The notes under the pieces were generated by a model that saw only the letters and a program-made list of their open reading frames with translations, had not been told where the DNA came from and searched no databases. The translations under genes were made by a program, and so were the position numbers. From assembly GCA_001598975.1 (NCBI GenBank), contig BBXU01000526.1:1-58757 (forward strand): a stretch of 58,757 nucleotides of DNA, given 5' to 3'. The stretch is from Parachlorella kessleri (lineage: Eukaryota > Chlorophyta > Trebouxiophyceae > Chlorellales > Chlorellaceae). This document shows positions 46,093-57,461 of the stretch, piece by piece (the first letter of the stretch is position 1; each line of letters begins with the position of its first letter).

Positions 46093-49000
46093 ATGGCCTG
46101 CTCACAGCTTGTTGCCAGTGGGCCCAGAGGGTTCGTCGGACAGAGGCACACGGCGCTTCCCTTGCTCCGCTGTCGCAAGGGCCCAAGACGGGCAGCTGGC
46201 GGCGCGCTCCTTGCCAAGCCAACCTGTTATGCAGGCCCGCTGAACTGGGCACGTGGTGTTGGGAGCAAGAAAGCCTCTCTCGTCGAGGTATATACGAGGG
46301 CAACGCCCCTCGGGGTTTTAACCTACCACTACCACACCTGTGATGGGACCGAGGGCGTGACCGTCACCCTGGTCCAGTGTGGCTGCAGGGCGAGCAAAGG
46401 GCAGTTCGCACAGCCGAGAGCAACACAAGCGGGGAGGCCTTTGGCCTGCTGGATGTGGAGGCTTATGTCGAGTTCAGCCGCCAACATGTTCGAACTGTAA
46501 GTGTGTAGCTTCTGTCATTGCCAGGCTCACCTGGCCGTGCAGACCTCCTCCTTATCCGCTGCTGCAGCTTGGGACGCATACCCGTTGAAGTCTGTGCTGA
46601 TCACACTGTTTCGAGTGCTGCAGACCTTCACTGTTGACGACTGGGTGAAGCACCGCAGCCCATGGCGCTACTGGCAGCATCTGGCGGGCCTGCCCAGGTC
46701 TTGGATATCAAGAGAATGCCAGCATAGATTATGCATCCAGAATGTAGCACGCGTGTGCGTAAGGGCAAAGGTGATGCTGTGCCACTCTGCCTGGTGCTTG
46801 TGAGCGGTGGCCCACGCTACCGGACTAAGCACCCCCCCTTTGCAACAACAAATGTATCACAACAACCTGCAGGTCATCGCTGTTGCTGGGCATGGCCCCA
46901 GTGCTGCTGTATGTGGTGGGCGTGGCAACAGCTGTGTGCGCCTACCAGTCTGCCTTCCAGGTGCGCCGACAATTCAAAATTGTGTCCTGGGTGGTCGTAG
47001 GGGGAGCTGCGCTAGCTCGACCTTGCGAGCGGGTCTTGTAATTCATCCCTCGCACTTACAAATCCAATGCTGGGTTTGTGCCAAGGATGGGTACTCTTTC
47101 TGCTGGAGCTCAGACTTCCTCCCCTGCCTGGTACTCCAACAGCAGCAGCGCTCCCTCTGGCCCACTGGCCGCTGGCTCTTTTCTTCAGCTCCTTCGCCCT
47201 TATGCACCTGTGTGCAGGCGGGGCTCCTGCATGCATTGCTGCCTGACCTCCACATCACCAGCAAGGAGCTAGGCCAGCTCTTTGGGCTGACCAGCTTTGC
47301 CCTGTCGCTGCTCCTGGTGTTTCGCACCAACGCCTCCTATGAGGTGGGAACCTACCTGAGTGGTGTCCTGTACTGCGAATGTCTCCTCCCATGAAAAGCA
47401 TTGGCATCCCACTGCACACGCCCCACACTTCTGGCGCCCCGTGCACATGGAGGGGCAGTGTTACAACACTGCAGGCGCAGCTGGCTGCCTTACGCACTTA
47501 TAGCAGCAGTAGGGCCTGCTGTGGGATAACCCCTGCCATGAGTGTCCGGTGGTTGAATGTACGTATAAAAGTGAAGACCAAAGTAAAGACCAACAACCCT
47601 CCCACCCCCACTCCCTCCCTACCCGCAGCGCTGGGACGGCGCCCGCAAGATGTGGGGCCTGGTGCTGAACCGCAGCCGAGATGTGGTTCGGCAGGGGCTG
47701 GCGTGGATCCCCGCGGAGAGGGCGGGGCTGCGCGACATGCTGTGCCGCTGGGTGCCCGCGTTCTCCAAGGCCCTGGTGAGGGGTGGGCCTTGCTGGCTTT
47801 GCGCTAGTCCTCGCTGGTTGGCTACCGGACCTCCTGCAGCATGTGTTGTCGTCCGTGCACTCTCCGTGGTCAGGGGAGAGGATGCGCTGTTGGCACCTCA
47901 CCACGTTGGGCGGGAGCCTTATACCAAAGGGACAGGACTGCATGGCATGCTAGATCCGCTGGCAATCAGAAGGCGGTGAGGCTTCTGCGAAGCCCTCAGC
48001 CCTCGTCGCGTGGCACTGACCTGCACGGTAAAGCTCTGCTTGACTATTACCAAGGATGGCTGGGCCGCTGATATCTCATACTGCTTGTCTGTTGACTGCA
48101 GATGTGCCACCTTCGCAAGGGGGAAGACCTAAGCAAGGAACTGGAGGTAAGGCCTAGCTTGCCATTGGGAGCCCTGCCAGCTTGGAATTTGCTCCAACGC
48201 CCCTGGGATGCCAGCAACTGTTTGCATCGCCTCAGTGTTGAGCGCACGCAATGCGAGCATCAAAGGCATGAGCACCCCACATAGCAATGGGTAGGTTTCT
48301 TCTGTCCTTGCAGGGCATCTTGTTGCCCCATGAGGTGAAGGCGGTGCTCCAAGCATCACACCGGCCAAACTACATCCTGCAGGTAATGCTCGTGTACCAT
48401 CCCATGCCTCCTCCCTGCTGCTCTCCTGGCTACAATGTTACATGCAACTCGCCCTGCACTGCTTGCCCCAGTCTGCCAAGCAGCCAGCCTGTGCAGTGCG
48501 AGTTTTTGCAAGTTTCTCCTGTCAAGGCACCGCTGAGGTTTGTCACGGCTGCCACACTGGCAATGTCTGCAGGTGCTGGCACAGATTGTCAGGGCGGCCT
48601 GCCTGCCCACAGCTATCACCATGGCCATGGAGCAAAACCTGACCAACTTTGAGGACTGCCTGGGCGGCTGTGAGCGCATCCTGCGCACCCCCGTCCCTGT
48701 GGCTTATGCAAGGTGTGGCTCACCCCCCCTGCTGTGTTTACTGCTGCACTGCCGCTGGCCTGCGTCTGTGTCCAACCCACGTTGGATGGGAATAGGGGGC
48801 GGTGGAGACCAGCGCTTGCCAGGGACCAGCAACAATTAGCTTGCCTAATGCGGAAGCGGAAACACAGGAGGCGGCTGGTCTCCCCAGAGCGAGGCCCAGC
48901 GGGGGGCCGCACTGGCTGCCTCACTCTGGACCGACTCCTGCTACCCTGCCAACGGCACTCTCAACTCCATGCCCTTGTGCCCTCCTGAGACCCCTTAATT

Positions 49001-49735
49001 TGAGACGCCCCCTCCTCTTGATTGCGCTTCAGGCATACCTCCCGCTTCATGATGATGTGGCTCACAGCCCTGCCCTTCACGCTGGTCGCGTCCCTGGGCT
49101 GGGGCGCCGTGCCTGCCTGTGGCGTCATTGCTTACCTCCTCTTAGGTAAGGCCCTGGAGCCATAAGGGGTCGCAACTTGGCACGGGGTGCTGTGCGTGGT
49201 TACGGGGTGATGACGGGTGATGCTATGACTTTTCTGAAGTATAAAATTATTCTCCACTGAGGACAGGATTATTGTATAGCACAGGGCGTTGCTGCCCTTT
49301 CTAGATGATACTAAGGGGCCAGGACACTGCCTTAATTACATGCTACTGCTCGGCTTGCCCTACCATGCGCCTAGTCATGTCTGCTTCTCCACTGGGTCTG
49401 CCGGGAATCTGGTATCCGATGCTCCTGCAGGCATTAAGGAGATAACAGTCAGTATAGAGGAGCCCTTCTCCATCCTGCCCCTGGAGACCATCTCGGGGAC
49501 GGTGGTGACCAACGTGAGGGAGCTGCAGGCCATGCACAGCACGGCACAGCACGGCATGGCACAGCACAGCGCGGCGTCGGGTGGGACCAGGGAGGTGCTG
49601 TCAGCCGCTGCCCTGGTGGCGCTGGCAGAGAGGGAGGAGGCCAAGCAGGGCAGCAGAAGGCTTAAGAAGGATGACCCTAGCCACCGCGGTGTGGGCGAGG
49701 AAAGGACGGCGCTGCCGGCCCTTGTGGCTGCTTGA
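46093..49735 (+). CDS. Bestrophin-like anion channel, likely plastid
   Basis: Eleven exons: 46093-46287, 46389-46496, 46624-46697, 46873-46960, 47218-47343, 47629-47775, 48102-48146, 48314-48382, 48573-48712, 49033-49145 and 49431-49735 (TGA), about 469 aa. Exon 1 is Arg/Ala/Ser-rich with few acids (MACSQLVASGPRGFVG...), as in a chloroplast transit peptide. The bestrophin (RFP-TM) domain follows: WVKHRSPWRYWQHL, a TM helix (LLLGMAPVLLYVVGVATAV), then TSFALSLLLVFRTNASYERW and DGARKMWG. Later it has ITMAMEQNLTNFEDCLGGCE, HTSRFMMMWL and SIEEPFSILPLE. These are the family's pore and gating segments. Algal and plant members (VCCN, BST) pass Cl- or bicarbonate across thylakoids. Whether this one serves carbon concentration or ion balance is inference. 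The C-terminus is a His/Gln/Ala low-complexity and Lys/Glu-rich tail. Confidence 0.93.
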
Positions 49736-50985
49736 GTATATAGCGCTCTGCCACCCTTACGTGGGGGCCGCTGCCCCTGGTTGCTCATGGCGCTGGTGCC
49801 CACGCTGAAAGATCCTTAAAGAGGCGTATGCCGACCCGCTGGGATCCACCAGCCGTACTGACTTCATGGTAGAAGGTAGCGCAATATGCGTCATATCTGC
49901 CCTGGGCTTGGCATGGCGCCGTTGTGCATTGCTGTTGAGCGGCCTTGATGTGGGCCTGGCAGCTGTTTGGACAGATACAGGAGCAACACATGACCTCACC
50001 CTTCATTCTTATAGCCACCCGGTGTGGAGTTTGAAATTCATATTTTTTGGAGGAAGAGCAGTGTCAGCCCCTGCGGCTGCCTTACAAGTGGGCCTCAGTA
50101 GCAGTGCACTGCTCCTGGCATCATAAAAGTCCTTGGAGTTATTTCAAGCCTTCCAAACAGTGGCATTGAACTCTCTGTACTGCCAACCATTGTATTTTAT
50201 TCCGCATAATATGTCTCGGTATGGCCATGTATCTAGCCCTCCAGGTGAGGTGTCCGCTTGCCAAGTAGTGTAGCTTAATAGTGTAGCTGCACTGCAGTAT
50301 TTCATGCATCCTGCCTGCCTTCAAAGCCTGCAATTGTTTCGCCTGTTCAAGCCTCACGTACTGTAAATGCCAATTGGGGTCTTTATCTGGTTAGTCATCA
50401 ACGGAGCTGCTAGGTAACAAACATCATTTATGTCAACCGATGCACAAGGCATGTAAGACTTGCTTGACATCCAATCATGACAACGAGCAATCCTACGTTA
50501 AGTACTAGCAGGCTGGCAGCCATGATCCCGCTGAGCAGCAGTCATTTGCTAGGCACAGTTGCAACGACTTCAGTGTATGTATGCCAATTGCAGAGCAACA
50601 ATACAAGTACAGCCACTCTCAGGTCAGGCCTCGCATACTTGAAAAAACTTGAAAGTATTTATAAATGCGGCAGTTTTTGTGCACCCAAGCCGCCGACAGG
50701 GTGCCAAATATTCCAATGTCCAGGCTGGCCACATGCCAACTACATAACAACACGTAGACATAACACATGCTGTAGCTACTCATCAGCCGCCGTCCACTAG
50801 AATACAAGCCTGAAGGCAACTATGGTGTACGGGCTGGCATCAGCAGCAGGTTTGGTTAGTCAATGCCGTCCACTCACGCCCAGTGCCAAGCAATACCACG
50901 GCAGCAACCCAATCTAACACCTGAACCACGCTGGGAACCCACTGGCCGAGTTACCGGGTCCCCAAGTGCAACAGCTGGCCTCGCT
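49736..50985. other. Convergent 3' intergenic region
   Basis: 1250 bp between the bestrophin and GT61 stop codons. A TGTAA at 50362-50366, 627 nt after the bestrophin stop, is a possible polyadenylation signal. No gene is supported. Confidence 0.5.
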
Positions 50986-53900
50986 CTAAACGTCACAGTA
51001 ATCCCACCGCTTGGCCCATGCCGGCAGCGTGTCATAGCTAGGGGGCCGCAACAGGCATGGGCCCGGCCAAGGCCCATCAATGACCGACACCCTGTCTGGC
51101 AGGGCCAGGTACTGGTGCCTATGCCCCCTCACCACCTCTTCCCTGTAGGAGGTCATGTTGCCCCATGCCCCCGCCACCTCCTTCAAGATGGTATCCACGG
51201 CCGCCCAAGGGACCCTCACATTGCGGTCGCGCTGCCGCTTGTAGGGCCCCGCGGTGCCCCTGTACAGCCCTGGCTGCCTGCGCTTGAGCAGCTCCAAAGC
51301 CCCAGGTGTGAAGGCCTTGGGATCCTGCACACGATGAAGGGGTATCTTTTCACCGACAGTCCGTCAGACTGCCAGGGTCACCAACTCCCTCAAGGCTTTG
51401 ACCAAAAAGGCGCCTGACACCCCTGACACTGCCATGCAGCTGTGCCTGCATAATTGGTCGCCTTAGTGAAGAGCCTGAAGAAGTGATAGCACAGGACAGC
51501 CGGAGGGCACGAAGTGCCCAGCCCAGCAACATATTTCGTGGCATTTCTAGTGTTCTGACCTGCACACCTTGACAATGAGGCCCCCACGCAGGGGGAAGAG
51601 CACAAAAACATAAAGGATTTCCGCATGTCTGGTGCCTTGACCTGCTCACCTTGACCATGAAACCCCACCTCGGGAAAAATTACAAACTAAAGTAGGAAGG
51701 AAACCCACATGTCCCTGGTGCCTTGACCTGCCCACCTTGACAATGAGTCCCCACCACTGCAGCTGCGACTTGGGATCCTTGTCGATCCACGTCCGGTGGA
51801 CGTTCCAGACCCAGGAGGGCGGGAAAATCTCCACGACTGCAAAAGGGTCGGGAGAAGTTGTTGTTGAATGCAGATCACAGAGCCCTCCACAGGGGAACTG
51901 TTGGTATGCTGACCAGCCAGCCAGCAGCCGGGCCTGACAAGGGGTTTGGCAACTCTGCCTCGCAGCAACCTGTGGCCCTAACAGGCTACCTTAGGCTTAC
52001 AGCACCGCTTCTGCCATGCAGCTGCAGAGGACCCATGAGGCAACAGTTACTGACAACCTAAGGTGCTTCATCAGGTCTGCCTGCTGTCCAGCGCAAGCCG
52101 TCCGACACACTCCATCGCACCAGCCGGTGTGCAAGGCCAGGCGGAGATGTCACCAGCCACACATCAGGTAGAAATACCAGCCACACATTGAGGCGCGGCC
52201 TGGCTGCTCCCACCTGATGACCCGGGTGGCATGAAGTAGCTGTTCATGATCGTCGCTCCATGCATGCCAATCAACACATCCGTACTTTGGGCGACTGCAA
52301 GCCAGGGGGACAGTAGAGAAGAAAAGGTAGTTAGTTTTGTGGTCAGCAGTGGCATCATCTCGTAAGGCCCGGTCGGCTATCAGCATGCAAACTACCACCT
52401 AGCACATAGTGCAGGCTGCTTCACAAAGCCTCCTGTCTGTGCCATTGTTGCCCACCTCTGCAAGTTACAGTAGCATGCTAGACCCAGCACCCATCTGCCA
52501 GCTGACTGTCCTGACACGCCAAGCCTGTAACCCAAGCACTCCTGCCATGCCGCCCATGGCAGGGTTTTCTGTTCGGCTCGCCCTCCTGAGGCACTCCCGC
52601 TACAGCGATGCCAGGGTAGCAGCATGGCTGGAGCACCCACTTGACCATACCGCATCCACACAAGCTCTGCTGCCACCAGCCACCCCTCCTTACCTGCAAT
52701 GCTGCTCAGCTGGTCCTTGAATGTCCAGCTGCCGCACGACGCTGCGAAGGTCCGCCCTGTGTCAGGTACCGTGTACCGCCAGCGGCTGCAGTTCCTCACC
52801 AGCTCATCCAAGTTGAGCAGCTGCCGCACCGCGTTCCCCTCCCGCTTTGGGAACAACACACGCAGCACCTGTGGCGCCTGTAGGCCACCCTCCTTCTTAG
52901 CCCCTTCTGGGCTACTGCTGTTGCTGCGGCGGCGGCGGCGGCTACCGCCGTAGCTGCTGCTGCCACTCGTGCTGCCAGCAGGGCTGGCCGCCCGCGAGGG
53001 TGCACCGACAGCCTGAGGTGTAGAGAAGTTCACGGGGGGCTTGGGCAGTTTGGGCTTGTACCAGTCAGCAATGTACTGGGCTGCCTGCCAGGAGTTGGTG
53101 GAATCATCCTTGGAGTCTGCCGAGCACATGAGGAGGTGCTTGAAGCACCTGGGCCGGCAGGGGCTTGGCGCCCCCCGGGCACTGAACCTGCACAAGCAGT
53201 GCGGCGGCACTTTTCAGTCGAACATACTTTTTCAGTGGCCTTAGCGTGTCTCAAGAGGAGAACTACTGGATCAGAAATCAGGCAAGCCAGAGCACAAATG
53301 CAACCCTGTAACTACAGTTCACCATACAACTCTGTTTGCACGATTAGCCACCCTTACTAACTCCTGCTAACCCTATAAAGTGCTCACTCTGCCAGCGTCT
53401 CGATGTGATCCAGCCCAAGCGGCTTCATGAGGCCTGGCCAGTGCGAGGGAAGCGCCAGGCCAAAAGGCGTGGCCAGCTTAAGGGCAACATGCCGTGCCCA
53501 GGGCCGGCTGCTGGTAGTTACGTGGGAGTACAGCCAACCCACGTGGTTGCCGATGGTATGGCCTGCATGCAGTCATGTAGCAACCATGCCTTGCTGGCTA
53601 CATCTGGGGTCAGAGATATGTGGGTTGCGTAGCCTCTAGCCTCATGTTACTGCAGAGCAGCAGTCTAGTTGTGCTAGGAGATGCATGGAGGCACCCACAT
53701 GCTGCCCTGATACTGGGAAGCAAAAAGCCCGGCCCGTCACATGTAGCTGTAACTTGATAGTACTAGAGGCTGGCCTGGGCCTGGGCCAGAGTGTAGAGCA
53801 CGTGTGTAGTCAGAAGCTCCACACCATTTCCTCCCCCGACGCCACCTCAGCTACCATTACAAAGGGAGGGAGAGAGAGGCAACCAGGTGACTAGCAGCAC

Positions 53901-55385
53901 TCACCATAGTTCTCTGGCCAAGTGGGGTACAGCACCAGGGGTACTGCGCTGGTATCAAACACAGGATGCTGCAGATCCTCTGTTGGCTCCCTGTTGCTGG
54001 GAACACGGAATGCCGGGTGGGGCAGGCTGATCTCATCAGGTTGCTGCAGCAGCAGGGCAAGGGTGCATCTCATTGGAGGGACCGCAAATACCCTGAGGAC
54101 GGTACCTCTGCCAGCGAATTGGTTGTGGCTGGGTCCACATAGCATATACAGCAACAGAGAAAGGGGGAGGGGCTGTACTGTGGACGGCAATGCTTACGAC
54201 GTCCCCGCCGGTCACGTCAAGCCATCGCTGCGCATCTTGCTGCTGTCCCTATTGCACTGCCGCCACTGCTTGCAAGGCCGCCCCCGACGCCGCCACTCTC
54301 CACCTCTCCTACTCATGCTCCTCCCCCACCCCTAATGCCACTGCGCACCCTGCCTGCAACCCGCCCATGCTAGATTTGGATTACAATACCTGCCGATGCT
54401 TTTGAGCCTCATAACCCGCCAATGCTTAACTCCATTCCCCCTATCGCCAATGCTCCTGAGACTCAAAACCACCGATGCCTTAGCGCCTCCACACCCACCA
54501 GCGCGTCGGGGTTTGAGCCGCTGAGGTACGGGTAGTTGTACTTGGAGTCTGGGGTGAACCTGGGCAGGGGTACTGGGCGCATGGCATCCACTCGGTACTG
54601 ACCCTCAAACAGCACAAAGTTGCCCTGGTCGACGCAGACGTCCGCCAGGTGGAGGCACCCCGGCGGGATGTCCAAGAAATCTTCGCTGGTCAGGTTGGCT
54701 GCCGCGCCGCTCCCTCTGCTGGCTGGACATGGATCCGCCGTGGCCGCCTGCGCTGCTGCCGCCGCTGCAGCTGCCTCTGTGTGGCTATGGTCTCTCAGCT
54801 GACGCGCCGACGCGAGCTGCGGGTGGGCTGCCGCGGCGGGCTGGGGAAAGGAGGGCACCGGCTGGGGGTGAGGGCAGCGGAGGAGGATACCCTTGGTGCA
54901 GTCAACCAGCTTGGTGTGGGTGGTCACCAGGACCACCAGGGCGGCACATGCTGCCCAGCCAACCTGGACGGGGGACGCGGGGTGCTTTTGTAGATGGAAG
55001 GGGCTTTTGGAAGTAAACGAGCACCACCCACTGGCACTGGCCGGCCGGCAACACACCCTAGCCCGCCCGCCAGCAGAGCATATCTTGCAGATGGTGGGCA
55101 GCACGGATGCAGCCGCTTGGACCACAACATCAAGGTCTTCTGCTTGGGTTACAGTGCTGGTCCTCTGCTGGGCACTTGCAATGCAAATGCATTGTCACAT
55201 AGGCTGCTTACCTTGTGATCTACTAGGCGCTTGCGGCACCCACCCCTCCCAAACCTCGCATCTGGGCTGTAAGGGCTGTAAGGAAGGCGGCCGGCTTGTC
55301 TGGCAGGGGGGCTGCCGCACGGCTCCTTGCAGGCGACCCTCAAGGGGATTGGAGACGCCACTGTTGGGGTCGCTTGGCTGACCAT
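50986..55385 (-). CDS. GT61-type glycosyltransferase, type II membrane protein
   Basis: Eight exons in transcription order: 55385-55212, 54963-54499, 54043-53905, 53562-53388, 53187-52694, 52294-52214, 51836-51736 and 51324-50986 (TAG), about 655 aa, phases consistent. A short basic N-terminus (RGGCRKRLVDHK) precedes one hydrophobic helix starting at residue 59 (VGWAACAALVVLVTT), a Golgi signal-anchor layout. The lumenal part shows CLHLADVCVDQGNFVLFEG, then VFDTSAVPLVLYPTWPENYG. After it come GNHVGWLYSHVTTSSRPW, LNLDELVRNC and the signature STDVLIGMHGATIMNSYFMP followed by EIFPPSW. DVLxGxHGAxxxxxxFxPP...xxExFP is the nucleotide-sugar site of family GT61 (DUF563; xylosyl-, arabinosyl- and O-GlcNAc transferases). 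Donor and acceptor cannot be read from sequence. A Ser/Arg-rich insert in exon 5 and the 113-residue basic tail look lineage-specific. Confidence 0.88.
51551..51765 (-). repeat. Three tandem copies (82-86 bp) of a GT61 exon-intron border
   Basis: The end of exon 7 with its donor (CCTTGACCTGCCCACCTTGA at 51721) recurs at 51635 and at about 51553. CCTTGAC-AATGAG-type exon sequence and the downstream intron block TTGACCTGC are kept in each copy. The extra copies lie in the intron, with partly intact donors. Confidence 0.88.
53279..53371 (+). repeat. Dispersed repeat family, copy 4 (degenerate)
   Basis: It keeps CAGGCAAG at the left end, CTCTGTTTGCACGA in the middle and GCCACCC at the right, with spacing like the other copies. 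The central part has diverged. It lies in a GT61 intron, antisense to that gene. Confidence 0.55.
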
Positions 55386-56137
55386 ACCCCGCTACAACAC
55401 AACCCCTGCCTCTCAGCTGCTCGTCAGGAAGCTGCCCGCCTGCAGCCACAAACAAGTGCGCATCTGTGAACTTCAGTCTTGACCCCGGGATATACGCACC
55501 CTTGGACTCCCTTTGGTCAGCCTCTTCGCGAGTCCTGTGACAGATTCTGGGGAGGCTGACAGTGCGGCAGTCAACCCGGGACATGACATCCAAACACTTT
55601 TATACCTCTCAATCGCCCAAAACAGTCCGTGTATGCAGGCACATCGAGGCGAGAGGGGCTAGTCTCAGCCTCAGCAGCGTGTTCGGCATCTCACGGGAAA
55701 GTAGGGCCGGCTGCGCCAGAACCGCAGCTATTCGTACCTCGTACCTGGTGAGCATGAGTTCTTGCTATCAGAAGCCTTTGTTTCTACGTAGCAGCCAAGG
55801 CGTCCTCCCCTTGAAGCAGTCAAAATAGCATGTCCCTTACCACCTGCCAATGTTGATCGGAAGCTAAGGGTGCCAGTAGGTATCGATAGTGATAGCCTTG
55901 AGAGCCGAGGGACAAGTTGATCACTATGGAAGCAGCGCGTTTCTCCTCCCCAACCTCCCCCTGGCACCATAATGCTCTGCGTGCTTCGCCATAGGGCAGG
56001 GCGCGCCCGAGATGTAGATCCGGTTGATCATAGTCTAGTCATGAGTCTAGTGGAATCTGACCTCCTTGCAACGTTGACAGAGTGCTAGTACTGATGCTTT
56101 AGCAGTAGCGCTTCGAAGTCCACCAAGGAGGCTGGCT
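55386..56137. other. Region upstream of the GT61 gene
   Basis: No supported gene. A minus-strand open frame from an ATG at 55584 overlaps GT61 exon 1 in another frame and is not called. Confidence 0.4.
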
Positions 56138-56658
56138 GTGCATGGCCTATCTATAGTGTTGGTAATTGGAACTATCTGTAGGGGTGCTCCTGATCACGGC
56201 ACAAACTCCCGCTGGCCAGCCGCCCCTGCTGCCACTGCGCCCGCCTCAGCGGTGGCACCAACCGCTGTGGGGCACGGCGCAGCTGCCAACTCCTGCTGGC
56301 CAGCCGCCCCTGCCCACCTGGTGCCCCCGATTCATTCTGTGGCGGCAGGCAGCCATCAGGCAACGGCGGCCGCTACAGAGGGCCTCATGCTGCTGCCTGC
56401 CGAGGGCCAGCCAGGGGACAGAGCCGATGTTGGAGTTGCCCTCAGAAGAGTATGGGGAGATAGGCAAGCGATGGGACATGGAGTTGAAAAGCGATGCAAC
56501 TGCCCGCCTCGATGTGATTTTCTCCAGCCAGTCTGATGAGCAGGAGCCCGGGCCCGTGACACGCGGCCGGGCAAGCGGTTACAAGTACAAGCGGCCGCCA
56601 CCACCAGCAACCTCAGCCAAGGCCAAGGCCTTGGCCAGCGCTGTGGCGGGGAAAGCTT
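56138..56658 (+). pseudogene. Coding-like gene fragment next to an inverted repeat
   Basis: Open frames here read like a charged, low-complexity protein: KRWDMELKSDATARLDVIF, then SDEQEPGPVTRGRASGYKYK. No start, splice series or recognisable domain is found. A 26-bp direct repeat (AACTCC-GCTGGCCAGCCGCC) occurs at 56204 and 56288. The charged frame shifts register just before the inverted repeat at about 56659, which suggests a broken or fused fragment rather than a full gene. Confidence 0.4.
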
Positions 56659-56981
56659 GGATGACGAGTACCGGGCGGAGAGTGACGAGACAGAGACCTC
56701 TGACGACGAGGGGAAGCGCTACAAGAAGAAACCCATGAAAAAGGCAGCTGCGGACGCTTGTTTGTCAGAGTCTGAGCTTATATCAACAGCGGTCGGGTGG
56801 GGTGGCTTTCCATCGGAAGCCGACCTCATCCACGCCCGCAGCCGCTATTGATAGAAGCTCAGACTCTGACAAACAAGCGTCCGCAGCTGCCTTTTTCATG
56901 GGTTTCTTCTTGTAGCGCTTCCCCTCGTCGTCAGAGGTCTCTGTCTCGCATGCTGTCTCGTCACTCCCCGCCCGGTACTCC
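56659..56981. repeat. Large inverted repeat (arms about 130 bp)
   Basis: The left arm (about 56667-56798) and the reverse complement of the right arm (about 56849-56976) share long identical blocks, for example GACGACGAGGGGAAGCGCTA and AAGGCAGCTGCGGACGCTTG. The spacer is about 50 bp. The right arm has a 12-nt in-frame insertion (GCATGCGAGACA). Each arm, read inward, encodes the same peptide (SDDEGKRYKKKPMKKAAADA). Confidence 0.93.
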
Positions 56982-57170
56982 ATGGGTTTCCCTGATCACT
57001 GGCCCGAACTTGGCTCAATCGACAGCTATTACATAGTAGTACAGGCTTACAGGCTCATCCAGACTCCCCTCTAGAGAGTCTACCCACGAGCCCCGACACA
57101 GTATGGACAGCGCACTATTCAGCAGCACAGGGGAATCCGTCCCTTCCTGTCACGTGCATTTCAGAGGAAT

Positions 57171-57265
57171 CAGGCAAGACTCAGGCTCATTCTGCATCCA
57201 GCCCTGTCAGTCCAGCACCGATCTCACTTCCTGTTTGCACTACCTGCCACCCATGCTATCAACAC
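57171..57265 (+). repeat. Dispersed repeat family, copy 5
   Basis: CAGGCAAGACTCAGGCTCAT, TCTGCATCCAGCCCTGTCAG, TTCCTGTTTGCACTACCTGC and CACCCATGCTATCAAC appear in order, the same as copies 2 and 3. Confidence 0.9.
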
Positions 57266-57380
57266 AGGGGAACCTCAGCATGTTATGATCCAGGGGGAAT
57301 TGATGGATTCTCCTTTTACAGTATCCAACGGATGCAGTACATGGGCAGAGGCCATCTGCAATCCACTGCTTGGCAAGGTA

Positions 57381-57461
57381 ACTGCATCGCCCCCTGTCAG
57401 CCCAGTATCCCAGTACCTCCTCCTAGTTCGCACTACCTGCCACCCATGCTAGTAACAGTAT
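57381..57461 (+). repeat. Dispersed repeat family, copy 6 (5' part diverged)
   Basis: It keeps CCCCTGTCAGCCCAG, AGTTCGCACTACCTGCCACC and CATGCTAGTAACAG. It lies about 210 bp after copy 5 in the same orientation. Confidence 0.75.

Noticed and set aside
46969..47100. In-frame continuation of bestrophin exon 4 past 46960
   Set aside because: It soon meets a stop, while the spliced product continues into the conserved LLVFRTNASYERW region in phase.
56783..56983. Minus-strand 66-residue ORF as a separate gene
   Set aside because: It is the right arm of the inverted repeat and mirrors the plus-strand ORF at 56657-56851. Better explained as a duplicated fragment.
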